Shown piece by piece: positions 26,447-34,484 of a DNA stretch of 64,000 nucleotides. The notes under the pieces are model-generated. The model was not told the DNA's origin, did no database searches, and worked only from the letters and a program-made list of their open reading frames with translations. Position 1 is the first letter of the stretch. Every line of letters starts with the position of its first letter. A program made the position numbers and the translations under genes. The DNA lies in assembly GCF_030413175.1 (NCBI RefSeq), contig NZ_CP129212.1:2666001-2730000 (forward strand), written 5' to 3'. The stretch is from Bradyrhizobium roseum. Lineage in GTDB: Bacteria; Pseudomonadota; Alphaproteobacteria; Rhizobiales; Xanthobacteraceae.

Positions 26447-27955
26447 TTATGCCGGCTTGTGAACCTCGCCGCGCAGCCGGGTGTAGCCCTGCTGAATCAG
26501 CGACCAGAACAGCGCGACCAAACCGAGCGCCATGATGGTGCTGACCAGCGTGTTGGAGAAGAAGATGCCGAGCGATCCCTGAGATCCCAGCAGCGATTGC
26601 CTGAAGGCTTCTTCGGCCTTGTCGCCGAGCACAATCGCAAGCACCAGCGGCGCGAGCGGATAGTTGCACTTCTTGAGCAGGTAGCCGATCACGCCGAACA
26701 CCAGCATCAGCACCACGTCGAACGTCGAACTGTGGACTGAATAGGCGCCGATCGCGCAGAGCACCAGGATGAGCGGCGCGATGATGCTGAAGGGCACGCG
26801 CAGGATGGCGGCGAACACTGGCACACACGTCAGGACGACGATCAGGCCGACGATATTGCCGAGATACATCGAGGCGATCAGGCCCCAGACGAATTCCTTC
26901 TGTTCGACGAACAGCATCGGCCCAGGCTGCAGGCCCCAGATCAGTAGGCCGCCGAGCAGCACGGCCGCCGTCGGCGACCCCGGCACGCCGAGCGAAAGCA
27001 TCGGCAGCAGGGCTGCAGTGCCCGCGGCATGCGCCGCGGTCTCCGGCGCAACCACGCCTTCGATTTCGCCCTTGCCGAAATTGCTGCCGCGCTTTGAGAC
27101 GCGCTTGGCGATGCCGTAGCTCATGAACGAGGCGGGGGTCGCACCGGCCGGCGTGACGCCCATCCAGCAGCCGATCAGGCAGGAGCGCACTGAGGTAACC
27201 CAGTAGGACGGCAATTCTTTCCAGGTCTGGATCACCACGCGCAGGTTGATCTTGGCGTTGCCGCCGCGGAAGGCCAGTCCTTCCTCCATCGTCAGCAGGA
27301 TCTCGCCGATGCCGAACAGCCCGATGACGGCGATGAGGAAGTCGAAGCCGTTGAGCAGATGGGTGATGCCGAAGGTCAGCCGCAACTGTCCGGTGATGGA
27401 ATCGAGGCCGACCGCAGCCAGCGCAAAGCCGATCATCATGGCCGCGATGGTCTTGAACGGCGGCTCCTTGCTGAGGCCGACGAAACTGCAGAACGCCAAG
27501 AAATAAACCGCGAATTTTTCGGCGGGCCCGAATTGCAGGGCGAAGCTTGCGACCAGCGGCGCCACCAGCGTGATCATTACGACGGCGAACAGCGCGCCGA
27601 CAAAGGAGGAGGTGAACGCCGCGGTCAGGGCTTCGCCGGCCTTGCCCTGCTGCGCCATTGGATAGCCGTCGAAGGTCGTCGCCACCGACCATGGCTCGCC
27701 CGGGATGTTGAACAAGATCGAGGTGATCGCCCCACCGAACAACGCGCCCCAGTAGATGCAGGAAAGCATGATGATGGCCGAGGTCGGCGGCATGCTGAAG
27801 GTCAACGGCAGCAGGATCGCAACGCCGTTAGCGCCGCCGAGGCCCGGCAGCACGCCGATCAGCACGCCCAGCACGATGCCGAGGACCATGACCATGATAT
27901 TGAAGGGTTGCAGCGCTACCGCAAAGCCGTGAAACAGATTGACGAGTTCTTCCAT
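26447..27955 (-). CDS. Tripartite tricarboxylate transporter, large membrane subunit (TctA)
   Basis: The 502-residue TctA-type permease with about 11-12 membrane helices. Family features include GVLPGLGGANGVAILLPLTF at residues about 38-57 and the internal repeat GVTPAGATPASFMSYGIAKR near 275, both carrying the PGLG/AG-rich cation-site motif. It forms a Na+- or H+-driven carboxylate importer with TctB and TctC. It lies 24 bases after tctB and is the last gene of the operon. Because the operon promoter shares the oxalate operator, the substrate is probably a C1-C2 carboxylate linked to oxalate use, but that is inference. Confidence 0.9.
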   Translation of the reverse strand: MEELVNLFHGFAVALQPFNIMVMVLGIVLGVLIGVLPGLGGANGVAILLPLTFSMPPTSAIIMLSCIYWGALFGGAITSILFNIPGEPWSVATTFDGYPMAQQGKAGEALTAAFTSSFVGALFAVVMITLVAPLVASFALQFGPAEKFAVYFLAFCSFVGLSKEPPFKTIAAMMIGFALAAVGLDSITGQLRLTFGITHLLNGFDFLIAVIGLFGIGEILLTMEEGLAFRGGNAKINLRVVIQTWKELPSYWVTSVRSCLIGCWMGVTPAGATPASFMSYGIAKRVSKRGSNFGKGEIEGVVAPETAAHAAGTAALLPMLSLGVPGSPTAAVLLGGLLIWGLQPGPMLFVEQKEFVWGLIASMYLGNIVGLIVVLTCVPVFAAILRVPFSIIAPLILVLCAIGAYSVHSSTFDVVLMLVFGVIGYLLKKCNYPLAPLVLAIVLGDKAEEAFRQSLLGSQGSLGIFFSNTLVSTIMALGLVALFWSLIQQGYTRLRGEVHKPA

Positions 27956-27979
27956 CGTGATTCCTGCCGCTGCGCGTAG

Positions 27980-28474
27980 TTAGAGACCGAGCCATTCTTC
28001 GACCGGCCCCTTCGGGAGCGGAACCAAGAACCAGCGTTCGAAAATGAAATAGGTAATGATGGGCATGCCGAGCGAGACGGCCAGCACCGTCAGCCACGGG
28101 TATTTGCCCAGCCATCGCATGAACCAGGCGATGAAGACCATCGAGGCGATGTAGAGGCCGGTGAACGGCATCGCGCCGACATAGATCGCGGTCGGAATCA
28201 CGACGCTCATGACCTGGCGGAGTTGTCCCCATTCCGCGAACAGCCCGTCATCGCCGTCGCGCAACCCGTTCCACAGGTTGATCGCACTTGAGGCTACGAT
28301 GAAGATCCCGATGTAGAAGGGGAAGAAGCCGGCGCGCGGACCTTCCGCGCCCCAGTTGACGCCCGCCTTCAGGCTGCCGGCGATCACGATCGCGCCGAAC
28401 AGGGCGATGAGAAGGGTGACACCTGCCTCCACGAGCTTGTGGGCGGGGCCTGCGTTGCTTGAACCTGTTGTCAT
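27980..28474 (-). CDS. Tripartite tricarboxylate transporter, small membrane subunit (TctB)
   Basis: A 164-residue TctB-type protein with four hydrophobic helices (about 15-35, 46-66, 88-118 and 124-150). The WGAEGPRAGFFPFYIGIFIV motif is typical of the family (PxAGFFPxxIG). The ATG follows GGAG at good spacing. It sits between the binding-protein and TctA genes in the standard tctCBA order. Confidence 0.9.
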   Translation of the reverse strand: MTTGSSNAGPAHKLVEAGVTLLIALFGAIVIAGSLKAGVNWGAEGPRAGFFPFYIGIFIVASSAINLWNGLRDGDDGLFAEWGQLRQVMSVVIPTAIYVGAMPFTGLYIASMVFIAWFMRWLGKYPWLTVLAVSLGMPIITYFIFERWFLVPLPKGPVEEWLGL

Positions 28475-28553
28475 CGAAACTCCATGCGAAGCCGGGCCTC
28501 GGCCTGCAAGGCCCGGCGTCGGTGCTGCGGTCCGTCGTGGCTCAATCGTTCGG

Positions 28554-29564
28554 TCAGTTTCCCGCCGAAGCGAGGAAGCCGGCGTCCTTCATCAGCGTCT
28601 CGTGACGCTTTTCCTCGCCCTCGACCCATTTGGCGTAATCCGCCCCGGTCAGGAACGTGGTGTTGAACGCGCCGCTTTTCATGAAGTCCTGCCACTCGGG
28701 CGTGGCGCGGACCTTCTTGAAGAGATCGATGTAATATTCGACCTGGTCCTTGGTTGCCTTCGGCGCCATGAAGATGCCGCGCAGCATCAGGTATTCCATG
28801 TCGAGGCCCTGCGACTTGCAGGTCGGAATATCCTTCCAGCTCTTGCCGTCCGCGACCTGCTCGTCGTAGCTCATCGGCTGGGCATCGAACACGCAGAGCG
28901 GACGCAGCTTGCCGCCGCGCCATTGGGCGACAGCCTCGATCGGGTTGTTGACGGTGGAATCGACGTGGTTGCCGACCAGCTGAACGGCGACTTCGCCGCC
29001 GCCCTTATAGGGGATGTAGGTGAACTTGCTGCCGGTGGTCTTCTCGACCGCGACCGTGATGATCTGGTCTTCCTGCTTCGAGCCGGTGCCGCCCATCTTG
29101 ATGGAGCCCGCGGGCGCTGCCTTCACCGCTTCGATGTATTCCTTGGCGGTCTTGTAAGGCTTGTCGGCATTCACCCACAGCACGAATTCGTCGAGCGCCA
29201 GCATGGCCACCGGCGTCAGATCCTTCCAATTGAAGGGGATGCCCGTCGCCAGCGGGGTGGTGAAGAGGTTGGATAGTGTGATGATGATCTTGTGCGGGTT
29301 GTTGGCTGATCCTTTGACGTCGAGAAAGCCTTCGCCGCCGGCGCCGCCCGATTTGTTGATGACAACCATAGGCTGTTTCATCAAATTGTGCTTGGTGACG
29401 ATGCCTTGAATCGTTCGCGCCATCTGATCGGCGCCGCCGCCGGTGCCGGCGGGCACGATGAATTCGACGGGCCGCACCGGTTCCCATGCCGCGAACACGG
29501 GTAGTGTTCCGATGGCGAACAGCGCAGCTAGTGCCCCCAATGCGGTATGTGCAGCATGTTTCAT
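28554..29564 (-). CDS. Tripartite transporter periplasmic binding protein (TctC/Bug)
   Basis: A 336-residue Bug-type binding protein. It has a signal peptide (residues about 5-26, ending near PVFAAWEP) followed by VEFIVPAGTGGGADQMAR, the ligand-binding loop. The HSGSPxx-type substrate loop is present in a diverged form. The ATG 29564 has GGGAGTGAG upstream; the ATG five codons earlier is less well spaced. It is the first gene of the tctCBA set. The leader is long (about 300 bases from the predicted promoter at 29884-29908) and contains a 16-bp palindrome. Confidence 0.85.
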   Translation of the reverse strand: MKHAAHTALGALAALFAIGTLPVFAAWEPVRPVEFIVPAGTGGGADQMARTIQGIVTKHNLMKQPMVVINKSGGAGGEGFLDVKGSANNPHKIIITLSNLFTTPLATGIPFNWKDLTPVAMLALDEFVLWVNADKPYKTAKEYIEAVKAAPAGSIKMGGTGSKQEDQIITVAVEKTTGSKFTYIPYKGGGEVAVQLVGNHVDSTVNNPIEAVAQWRGGKLRPLCVFDAQPMSYDEQVADGKSWKDIPTCKSQGLDMEYLMLRGIFMAPKATKDQVEYYIDLFKKVRATPEWQDFMKSGAFNTTFLTGADYAKWVEGEEKRHETLMKDAGFLASAGN

Positions 29565-29664
29565 GTATCTCACTCCCATCCAGTTATCGTTATGCCGGTC
29601 TGTCGCCGGCTTGGTTCATTGCAAGCGCCCACGTAGGCCTTCTCGCATTCATGACCGTCTCACT

Positions 29665-29680
29665 GCAATGGTTCCATTGC
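29665..29680. promoter_or_regulatory. Perfect 16-bp palindrome in the tctC leader
   Basis: GCAATGGTTCCATTGC (GCAATGG-TT-CCATTGC) lies about 100 bases upstream of the TctC-type start. It is unlike the GntR operators and could be a site for a second regulator; an IclR gene lies at 36840, but that link is speculative. It could equally form an RNA hairpin in the leader. Confidence 0.35.
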
Positions 29681-29883
29681 TGCAACCGATGCAAGCTTGA
29701 ATTGTACGGGAGACTTGGCCGAGCGACATCCGCTCCTTTCGGCCAAAGGGGGAGTTGTGGAAAAGGGGAAGCGGCGCGCGAAATCGCCGGCGCTTGTGGC
29801 CCCATCGCCCTGGCTGTCCTTGTGGACTGCACGGCCTACCTCCCAAAGCGCTGCCATTTACCGAGCGCCGTTGGAAGGCATCT

Positions 29884-29908
29884 TTGTATGCGATATGCCA
29901 GGACGCAA
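29884..29908 (-). promoter_or_regulatory. GntR-type operator and -35 element before the tctCBA leader
   Basis: TTGTATGCGATATGCCA (29884-29900) matches TGGYAT-N5-ATRCCA with one mismatch. On the minus strand TTGCGT (29903-29908) lies two bases upstream, the same layout as the other copies. Confidence 0.5.
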
Positions 29909-29982
29909 CGGGGATAATGCTTCCAATCGCCCTCCCGGCTGATTTGTCGCAGCCCTTGCTAAATGTACGCGGCAAGTTGCAC

Positions 29983-30011
29983 AAAAAATGGCCCCGGAGG
30001 TCCGGGGCCAT
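29983..30011 (-). terminator. Rho-independent terminator of the small 45-residue gene
   Basis: On the minus strand ATGGCCCCGGA pairs with TCCGGGGCCAT across a two-base loop (29988-30011), followed by a T run (29983-29988). It follows the small gene by about 70 bases and shows that this gene is a separate transcription unit. Confidence 0.85.
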
Positions 30012-30082
30012 GGATGGTCCATTCATTCAGGCCAAGCGATTGGTCCGGTCGGACACGACCGCGAAAGCCTGTATTTTAAGGC

Positions 30083-30220
30083 TTAAAGACCGAAATAGGG
30101 CAGGTCGCCGTTGCGGACGGCGATGCGGCTGCTGGCGGTGAGCAGGCGGTCGATCACGGCCATCAGGCGGCCGAACAGGGTGCTGGAGGGCAAGAGGCCG
30201 ATCGATGCAGTCTTGGACAT
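30083..30220 (-). CDS. 45-residue small protein of the oxalate region
   Basis: A 45-residue protein (MSKTASIGLLPSSTLFGRLM at the start, NGDLPYFGL at the end) too short for standard gene finding. Support comes from four sides: AGGGG upstream of the ATG, a terminator just downstream, its own promoter with the GntR-type operator at 30276-30292, and an amphipathic middle (FGRLMAVIDRLL) flanked by Arg. It resembles short DUF1127-like proteins of rhizobia in size and layout, though I cannot confirm homology. No signal peptide or full membrane helix is seen. The role is unknown, but regulation with oxc-frc is likely. Confidence 0.65.
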   Translation of the reverse strand: MSKTASIGLLPSSTLFGRLMAVIDRLLTASSRIAVRNGDLPYFGL

Positions 30221-30275
30221 GTGGGTCCCCTTTTCGTGGTGCGGAGCAGCGCCGCTTCATGATCTAAGGACATTT

Positions 30276-30300
30276 ATGTATGCCAGATGCCAGAAAACAA
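30276..30300 (-). promoter_or_regulatory. GntR-type operator and -35 element before the small gene
   Basis: ATGTATGCCAGATGCCA (30276-30292): one half (ATGCCA) is perfect, the other keeps three of six bases. On the minus strand TTGTTT lies two bases upstream (30295-30300) and ATAAAT stands 17 bases after it as a -10, giving a complete promoter. Confidence 0.5.
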
Positions 30301-30385
30301 CGGGCTTGTTTGCATAGCAGCAAGCGAAAGGGTGCATTGCAACATTAGGTGGATGTGGCATTCCACGCCGGGCATCCCAGACGGC

Positions 30386-30414
30386 AAAAAGGCCGCCGGA
30401 AGCCGGCGGCCTTT
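30386..30414 (-). terminator. Rho-independent terminator of the gntR-oxc-frc operon
   Basis: On the minus strand GGCCGCCGG pairs with CCGGCGGCC around a three-base loop (30391-30411), followed by five T (30386-30390). It lies just after the frc stop codon. Confidence 0.88.
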
Positions 30415-30435
30415 GTATTCAGGGTACAAGCAGGC

Positions 30436-31713
30436 TTATTCGGCCGCCTGCTTCCGTGGCGGGTCGAGCGCGCCGGAATCGTGGATTTCGGCGACCTGGT
30501 GATCGCTGAAGCCGAGTACCTGGCGCAGGATCTCGTCGGTGTGCTCGCCGAGCAGCGGGGAGCGTGTCACCTCGCTGGGAGAGTCCGACAGCTTGATCGG
30601 GTTGCCGACCGAGATGTACTTGCCGCGGGTCGGATGATCGACCTCGACTACGGTGCCGGTGGCGCGCAGCGACTGGTCTTCGGCGATCTCCTTCATCGAC
30701 AGGATCGGGCCGCAGGGGATGTCGTCCTTGTTGAGGATTTCCATCGCCTCGAATTTTGTCTTCGTCATGGTCCACTGTTCGATGCGCGCGAAAATCTCGT
30801 TCAGCCGCGACAGCCGGGCCGGCGGCTTGGCGTAGTTCGCATCGGTCTTCCAGGTCGGCTCGCCGATCACGTCGCAGATCTTCTCCCACACCGGCGCCTG
30901 GGTGATGAAGTAGATGTAGGCGTTGGGATCGGTTTCCCAGCCTTTGCATTTGAGGATGCGGCCGGGCTGGCCGCCGCCGGAATCGTTGCCGGCGCGCGGC
31001 ACGGCATCGCCGAACGGAATGCCTTCGCCGAACTGGCTGTATTCCTTCAGCGGACCATGGGCGAGGCGCTGCTGGTCGCGCAGTTTTACGCGGGCGAGGT
31101 TCAGAACGCCGTCCTGCATCGCGGCGGTGACCTTTTGGCCCTTGCCGGTGACGGTGCGCTGATAAAGCGCGGTGACGATGCCAAGCGCCAGATGCAATCC
31201 GGTGCCGCTGTCGCCGATCTGCGCACCGGTGACGAGCGGCAGCCCATCGCGGAAACCGGTGGTCGAGGCTGCACCGCCGGTGCACTGGGCGACGTTCTCA
31301 TACACCTTGCAGTCCTCGTACGGCCCGGGGCCAAAACCCTTGATCGAGGCCACGATCATCTTGGGGTTGATGCTCTGGATCTTCTCCCAGGGAAAACCCA
31401 TGCGGTCGAGCACGCCGGGGCCGAAATTTTCCACCAGCACGTCGCAAGTCTTGATCAGTGCGGTGAGGACTTCCTTGCCCTTCGGGTTCTTGGTGTCGAG
31501 CGTGATCGAGCGCTTGTTGTGGTTCAGCATGGTGAAATACAGGCTGTCCACATTCGGAATGTCCTGCAGCTGGCCGCGCGTGATGTCGCCGACGCCGGGA
31601 CGCTCGACCTTGATCACGTCGGCGCCAAACCAGGCCAGCAATTGCGTGCAGGTCGGTCCCGACTGGACGTGGGTGAAATCGAGAATGCGAACGCCCTTGA
31701 GCGCCTTTGTCAT
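30436..31713 (-). CDS. frc: Formyl-CoA:oxalate CoA-transferase (formyl-CoA transferase)
   Basis: A class III CoA-transferase (CaiB/BaiF family) that moves CoA from formyl-CoA to oxalate, giving oxalyl-CoA and formate. It has 425 residues. The N-terminal [18 protein letters not shown] and the [21 protein letters not shown] block match Oxalobacter formigenes Frc. The catalytic Asp is at 168 in TGAQIGDSG (Asp169 in Oxalobacter), and the glycine loop is SGGGQPG. GGAG precedes the ATG. It lies 57 bases after oxc in the same transcript and ends at a strong terminator. Confidence 0.93.
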   Translation of the reverse strand: MTKALKGVRILDFTHVQSGPTCTQLLAWFGADVIKVERPGVGDITRGQLQDIPNVDSLYFTMLNHNKRSITLDTKNPKGKEVLTALIKTCDVLVENFGPGVLDRMGFPWEKIQSINPKMIVASIKGFGPGPYEDCKVYENVAQCTGGAASTTGFRDGLPLVTGAQIGDSGTGLHLALGIVTALYQRTVTGKGQKVTAAMQDGVLNLARVKLRDQQRLAHGPLKEYSQFGEGIPFGDAVPRAGNDSGGGQPGRILKCKGWETDPNAYIYFITQAPVWEKICDVIGEPTWKTDANYAKPPARLSRLNEIFARIEQWTMTKTKFEAMEILNKDDIPCGPILSMKEIAEDQSLRATGTVVEVDHPTRGKYISVGNPIKLSDSPSEVTRSPLLGEHTDEILRQVLGFSDHQVAEIHDSGALDPPRKQAAE

Positions 31714-31770
31714 CGTGTTGCTCCGTACTGTGTCTATCTGCCTGTGCAGGATGAAATGGGTTGAAGTCGG

Positions 31771-33504
31771 TTATTTCTTTTTTTGCAGGACGCTTTGCGG
31801 GTTGAGGTTGCCGATGCGGCCGCTCTCGGAGCCGGCCGCCGGATCGATCACGGCGTTGATCAGCGTCGGCTTGCCGGAATCCATCGCGGCGTTGACAGCG
31901 CGCTTGAGCTCATCGGGCGAGGTGGCGTTGACGCCCACGCCGCCGAAGGCTTCCATCATCTTGTCGTAGCGCGAGCCCTTGACGAACACGGTGGTTGCCG
32001 GATCCGAACTCGCGCCATTGACGTCGGTGCCGCGGTAGATGCCGTCATTGTTGAAGATGACGATGCAGACCGGCAGCTGATAGCGGCAGATGGTCTCGAC
32101 TTCCATGCCCGAAAAGCCGAAGGCCGAGTCGCCTTCGACCGCCAGCACCGGATGGCCGGTTTCGACAGCGGCCGCAATCGAATAGCCCATGCCGATGCCC
32201 ATCACGCCCCAGGTGCCGACGTCGATGCGCTTGCGCGGCTTGTACATGTCGATGACGCCGCGGGCGAGGTCGAGCGTGTTGGCGCCTTCGTTGACGAAGA
32301 TCGCGTCCGGCCGCTCCTTGACGATGGTACGCAGCACGCCGAGCGCGCCGTGATAATCCATCGGCGAGGCGTTGCTCATCAGCTTCGGCGCCATCTTGGC
32401 GACGTTCTCGTCGCGCTTCTTGGACACCGTGGCGAGCCATTCGGCCGGCGCGGACTGCCAGTTGCCACCCATGCCCGCGAGCAACGCGGAGACGCAGGAG
32501 CCGATATCGCCGACGACGGGAGCGACGATCTCGACGTTGGAATCCATCTCCTTCGGCTCGATGTCGATCTGGATGAATTTCTTCGGGGCATCGCCCCAGG
32601 TCTTGCCCTTGCCATGCGACAGCAGCCAGTTGAGGCGGGCGCCGATCAGCATGACAACGTCCGCGTCCTTCAGCACGGTGGAGCGAGCCGCACCTGCCGA
32701 TTGCGCATGGGTGTCCGGCAGCAAGCCCTTGGCCATGCTCATTTGCAGGAACGGCGCGCCGGTCTTTTCGACGAAAGCTCGGATATCGTCGTCGGCCTGC
32801 GCGTAGGCCGCGCCTTTGCCGAGAATGATGAGAGGTTTCTTGGCCCCCTTGAACACGTCGAGCGCGCGCTTGACGGCGGACGGGGCGGGGATCTGGGCGG
32901 GTGCGGCGTCGATCACTTTCACCAGCGACTTCGCGCCGGCGGCCGCATCCATCACCTGGCCGAACAGCTTGGCGGGCAGATCGAGATAGACGCCGCCCGG
33001 ACGACCCGAGACGGCGGCGCGGATGGCGCGGGCCAGGCCGATGCCGATGTCGGCGGCATGCAGCACGCGGAAAGCCGCCTTGCAGAGCGGCTTTGCGATC
33101 GCGAGCTGGTCCATCTCTTCATAGTCGCCCTGCTGCAGGTCGACGATTTCGCGTTCGGAGGAGCCCGAGATCAGGATCATCGGGAAGCAGTTGGTGGTGG
33201 CGTGGGCCAGCGCGGTGAGGCCGTTGAGGAAGCCGGGCGCGGAGACGGTGAGGCAGACGCCGGGCTTCTTGGTCAGATAGCCGGCGATCGAGGCGGCATA
33301 GCCGGCGTTCTGCTCGTGGCGGAACGACAGCACGCGAATGCCCGCAGCCTGCATCATGCGGCCAAGGTCCGTAATCGGGATGCCCGGCACACCATAGATG
33401 GTGTTGATGCCGTTGAGCTTGAGGGCGTCGATGACGAGATGAAAGCCATCCGTCAGCTCCTGCTCGGTGCCCGGTGCTTCGGACTTGGTCGCGGTATTCA
33501 GCAT
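31771..33504 (-). CDS. oxc: Oxalyl-CoA decarboxylase
   Basis: A thiamine-diphosphate enzyme that decarboxylates oxalyl-CoA to formyl-CoA and CO2. It has 577 residues, in line with the family. The catalytic Glu is at 64 ([12 protein letters not shown]), and the ThDP-binding motif [11 protein letters not shown]...NNDGIY is intact in the C-terminal third. I chose the ATG at 33504 (MLNTATK), since AGGGAG lies nine bases before it; two ATGs within 21 bases upstream overlap or abut that element. It is flanked by gntR upstream and frc downstream, in one operon. Confidence 0.93.
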   Translation of the reverse strand: MLNTATKSEAPGTEQELTDGFHLVIDALKLNGINTIYGVPGIPITDLGRMMQAAGIRVLSFRHEQNAGYAASIAGYLTKKPGVCLTVSAPGFLNGLTALAHATTNCFPMILISGSSEREIVDLQQGDYEEMDQLAIAKPLCKAAFRVLHAADIGIGLARAIRAAVSGRPGGVYLDLPAKLFGQVMDAAAGAKSLVKVIDAAPAQIPAPSAVKRALDVFKGAKKPLIILGKGAAYAQADDDIRAFVEKTGAPFLQMSMAKGLLPDTHAQSAGAARSTVLKDADVVMLIGARLNWLLSHGKGKTWGDAPKKFIQIDIEPKEMDSNVEIVAPVVGDIGSCVSALLAGMGGNWQSAPAEWLATVSKKRDENVAKMAPKLMSNASPMDYHGALGVLRTIVKERPDAIFVNEGANTLDLARGVIDMYKPRKRIDVGTWGVMGIGMGYSIAAAVETGHPVLAVEGDSAFGFSGMEVETICRYQLPVCIVIFNNDGIYRGTDVNGASSDPATTVFVKGSRYDKMMEAFGGVGVNATSPDELKRAVNAAMDSGKPTLINAVIDPAAGSESGRIGNLNPQSVLQKKK

Positions 33505-33569
33505 GGGCTTCATCTCCCTGGTCATTGTATCGGACGATTTTTCGTCGTCTTCTGTTGCAAGGTCTGGTC

Positions 33570-34301
33570 TTAAGTAAAGAGTTCCTGGCCGTGCGCCTCG
33601 ACATAGGAGGCAAGGCCAAGCGTGTGGTCGCGTGCGCGCTTTTCGGCGAGTTCGGTGTCGCGGGCTTCCAGCGCCTCGATGATCGCCAGATGCTCGGGCA
33701 GGGAGGTCGCGGTACGATCCTTCCGACCGATGGTGAGTTGTCGATAACCGCGCACGTGCAAAAGGATGTCGTTGGTCATGTCGACCAGAACAGGCGATTC
33801 CGACAGCGAGATCAGCGCCTGATGGAAGGCGATATTGGCCTTGGAGTATTCCTCGACATGGTCCTGCGGCAGACGGTCCTTGCCAAAATCCTTGAAGAAG
33901 TCGCGCAGCGCCGTGATGTCCTTTTTGCGCGCGGTGGTGGTGATCAGGCGCGCGGCCATGCTCTCGAGCGCGGCCCAGGCGCGGATCATGTCTACGATCT
34001 CGGTCTTGGTGCGGCGGACCACGACGATGCCGCGGCGCGGCACGGTCTTGACGAAACCATCCTGTTCCAGCATCGCGATGGCTTCGCGAATGGGCGTGCG
34101 GCTGACGCCGAGGCGTTCGGAGAGGGCGCGCTCGTCCAGCATCACCTGCTCGGGCGTCGCATAGATGTCCATCTTGAGAATGGCTTCCTTCAAGGCCTCA
34201 TAGGCCTTGTTCTTGAAGCTCGTCTCAGGAGCAATCCGGACGATCGCGATATCTGCCTCAGCCATGACTGGCGGCGCCTTGGGTTGTTTGCGTGCGGGCA
34301 C
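33570..34301 (-). CDS. GntR/FCD-family regulator of the oxalate regulon (proposed)
   Basis: A 243-residue FadR-subfamily regulator. The winged helix is at about 30-95 ([21 protein letters not shown]), and the FCD effector domain at about 105-230 carries the expected Asp/His metal or acid-binding residues (for example FHQALISLS and [10 protein letters not shown]). It starts with GTG behind GGGAGGAG. It heads the gntR-oxc-frc operon, with an operator in its own promoter (34362-34378). The region has six matching 17-bp sites, so it is the natural candidate to bind them, probably as a repressor released by an acyl-CoA or carboxylate. Binding is not shown. Confidence 0.8.
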   Translation of the reverse strand: MPARKQPKAPPVMAEADIAIVRIAPETSFKNKAYEALKEAILKMDIYATPEQVMLDERALSERLGVSRTPIREAIAMLEQDGFVKTVPRRGIVVVRRTKTEIVDMIRAWAALESMAARLITTTARKKDITALRDFFKDFGKDRLPQDHVEEYSKANIAFHQALISLSESPVLVDMTNDILLHVRGYRQLTIGRKDRTATSLPEHLAIIEALEARDTELAEKRARDHTLGLASYVEAHGQELFT

Positions 34302-34361
34302 GACTCGTCTCCTCCCTGTTTTGGAGACGTCTTCTTAGCAGAAGAAATGCTCGAATATTTT

Positions 34362-34387
34362 TGGCATACCAAATACCAGAATGTCAA
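34362..34387 (-). promoter_or_regulatory. 17-bp GntR-type operator and -35 element before gntR-oxc-frc
   Basis: TGGCATACCAAATACCA (34362-34378) matches the consensus in all 12 half-site positions. On the minus strand TTGACA (34382-34387) lies three bases upstream of it. Confidence 0.7.
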
Positions 34388-34426
34388 GTTGCCTGCGTTT
34401 TCGCGGTTTCTGCGCGATAGTTTAGC

Positions 34427-34459
34427 TTGACAATCTGAACTCTGGCATACCAAATGCCA
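34427..34459 (+). promoter_or_regulatory. 17-bp GntR-type operator and -35 element before the acyl-CoA ligase gene
   Basis: TGGCATACCAAATGCCA (34443-34459) is a perfect inverted repeat and the best copy. CTGAAC ends two bases before it, and a perfect TTGACA stands at 34427-34432. The ribosome-binding site AGGAGG follows 14 bases later. Confidence 0.75.
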
Positions 34460-34484
34460 TAAAACTAGCCCCAGGAGGAAGCCA

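Larger units (their letters stand above)
29565..30082. other. Long leader and intergenic region before tctCBA
   Basis: About 518 bases hold the tctC leader (29565-29875), an operator and -35 element (29884-29908), and the terminator of the upstream small gene (29983-30011). The leader contains a 16-bp palindrome and a 26-codon frame on the minus strand (29649-29729, starting MSLGQV) behind AAAGGAG. I do not call that frame a gene. Confidence 0.4.
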
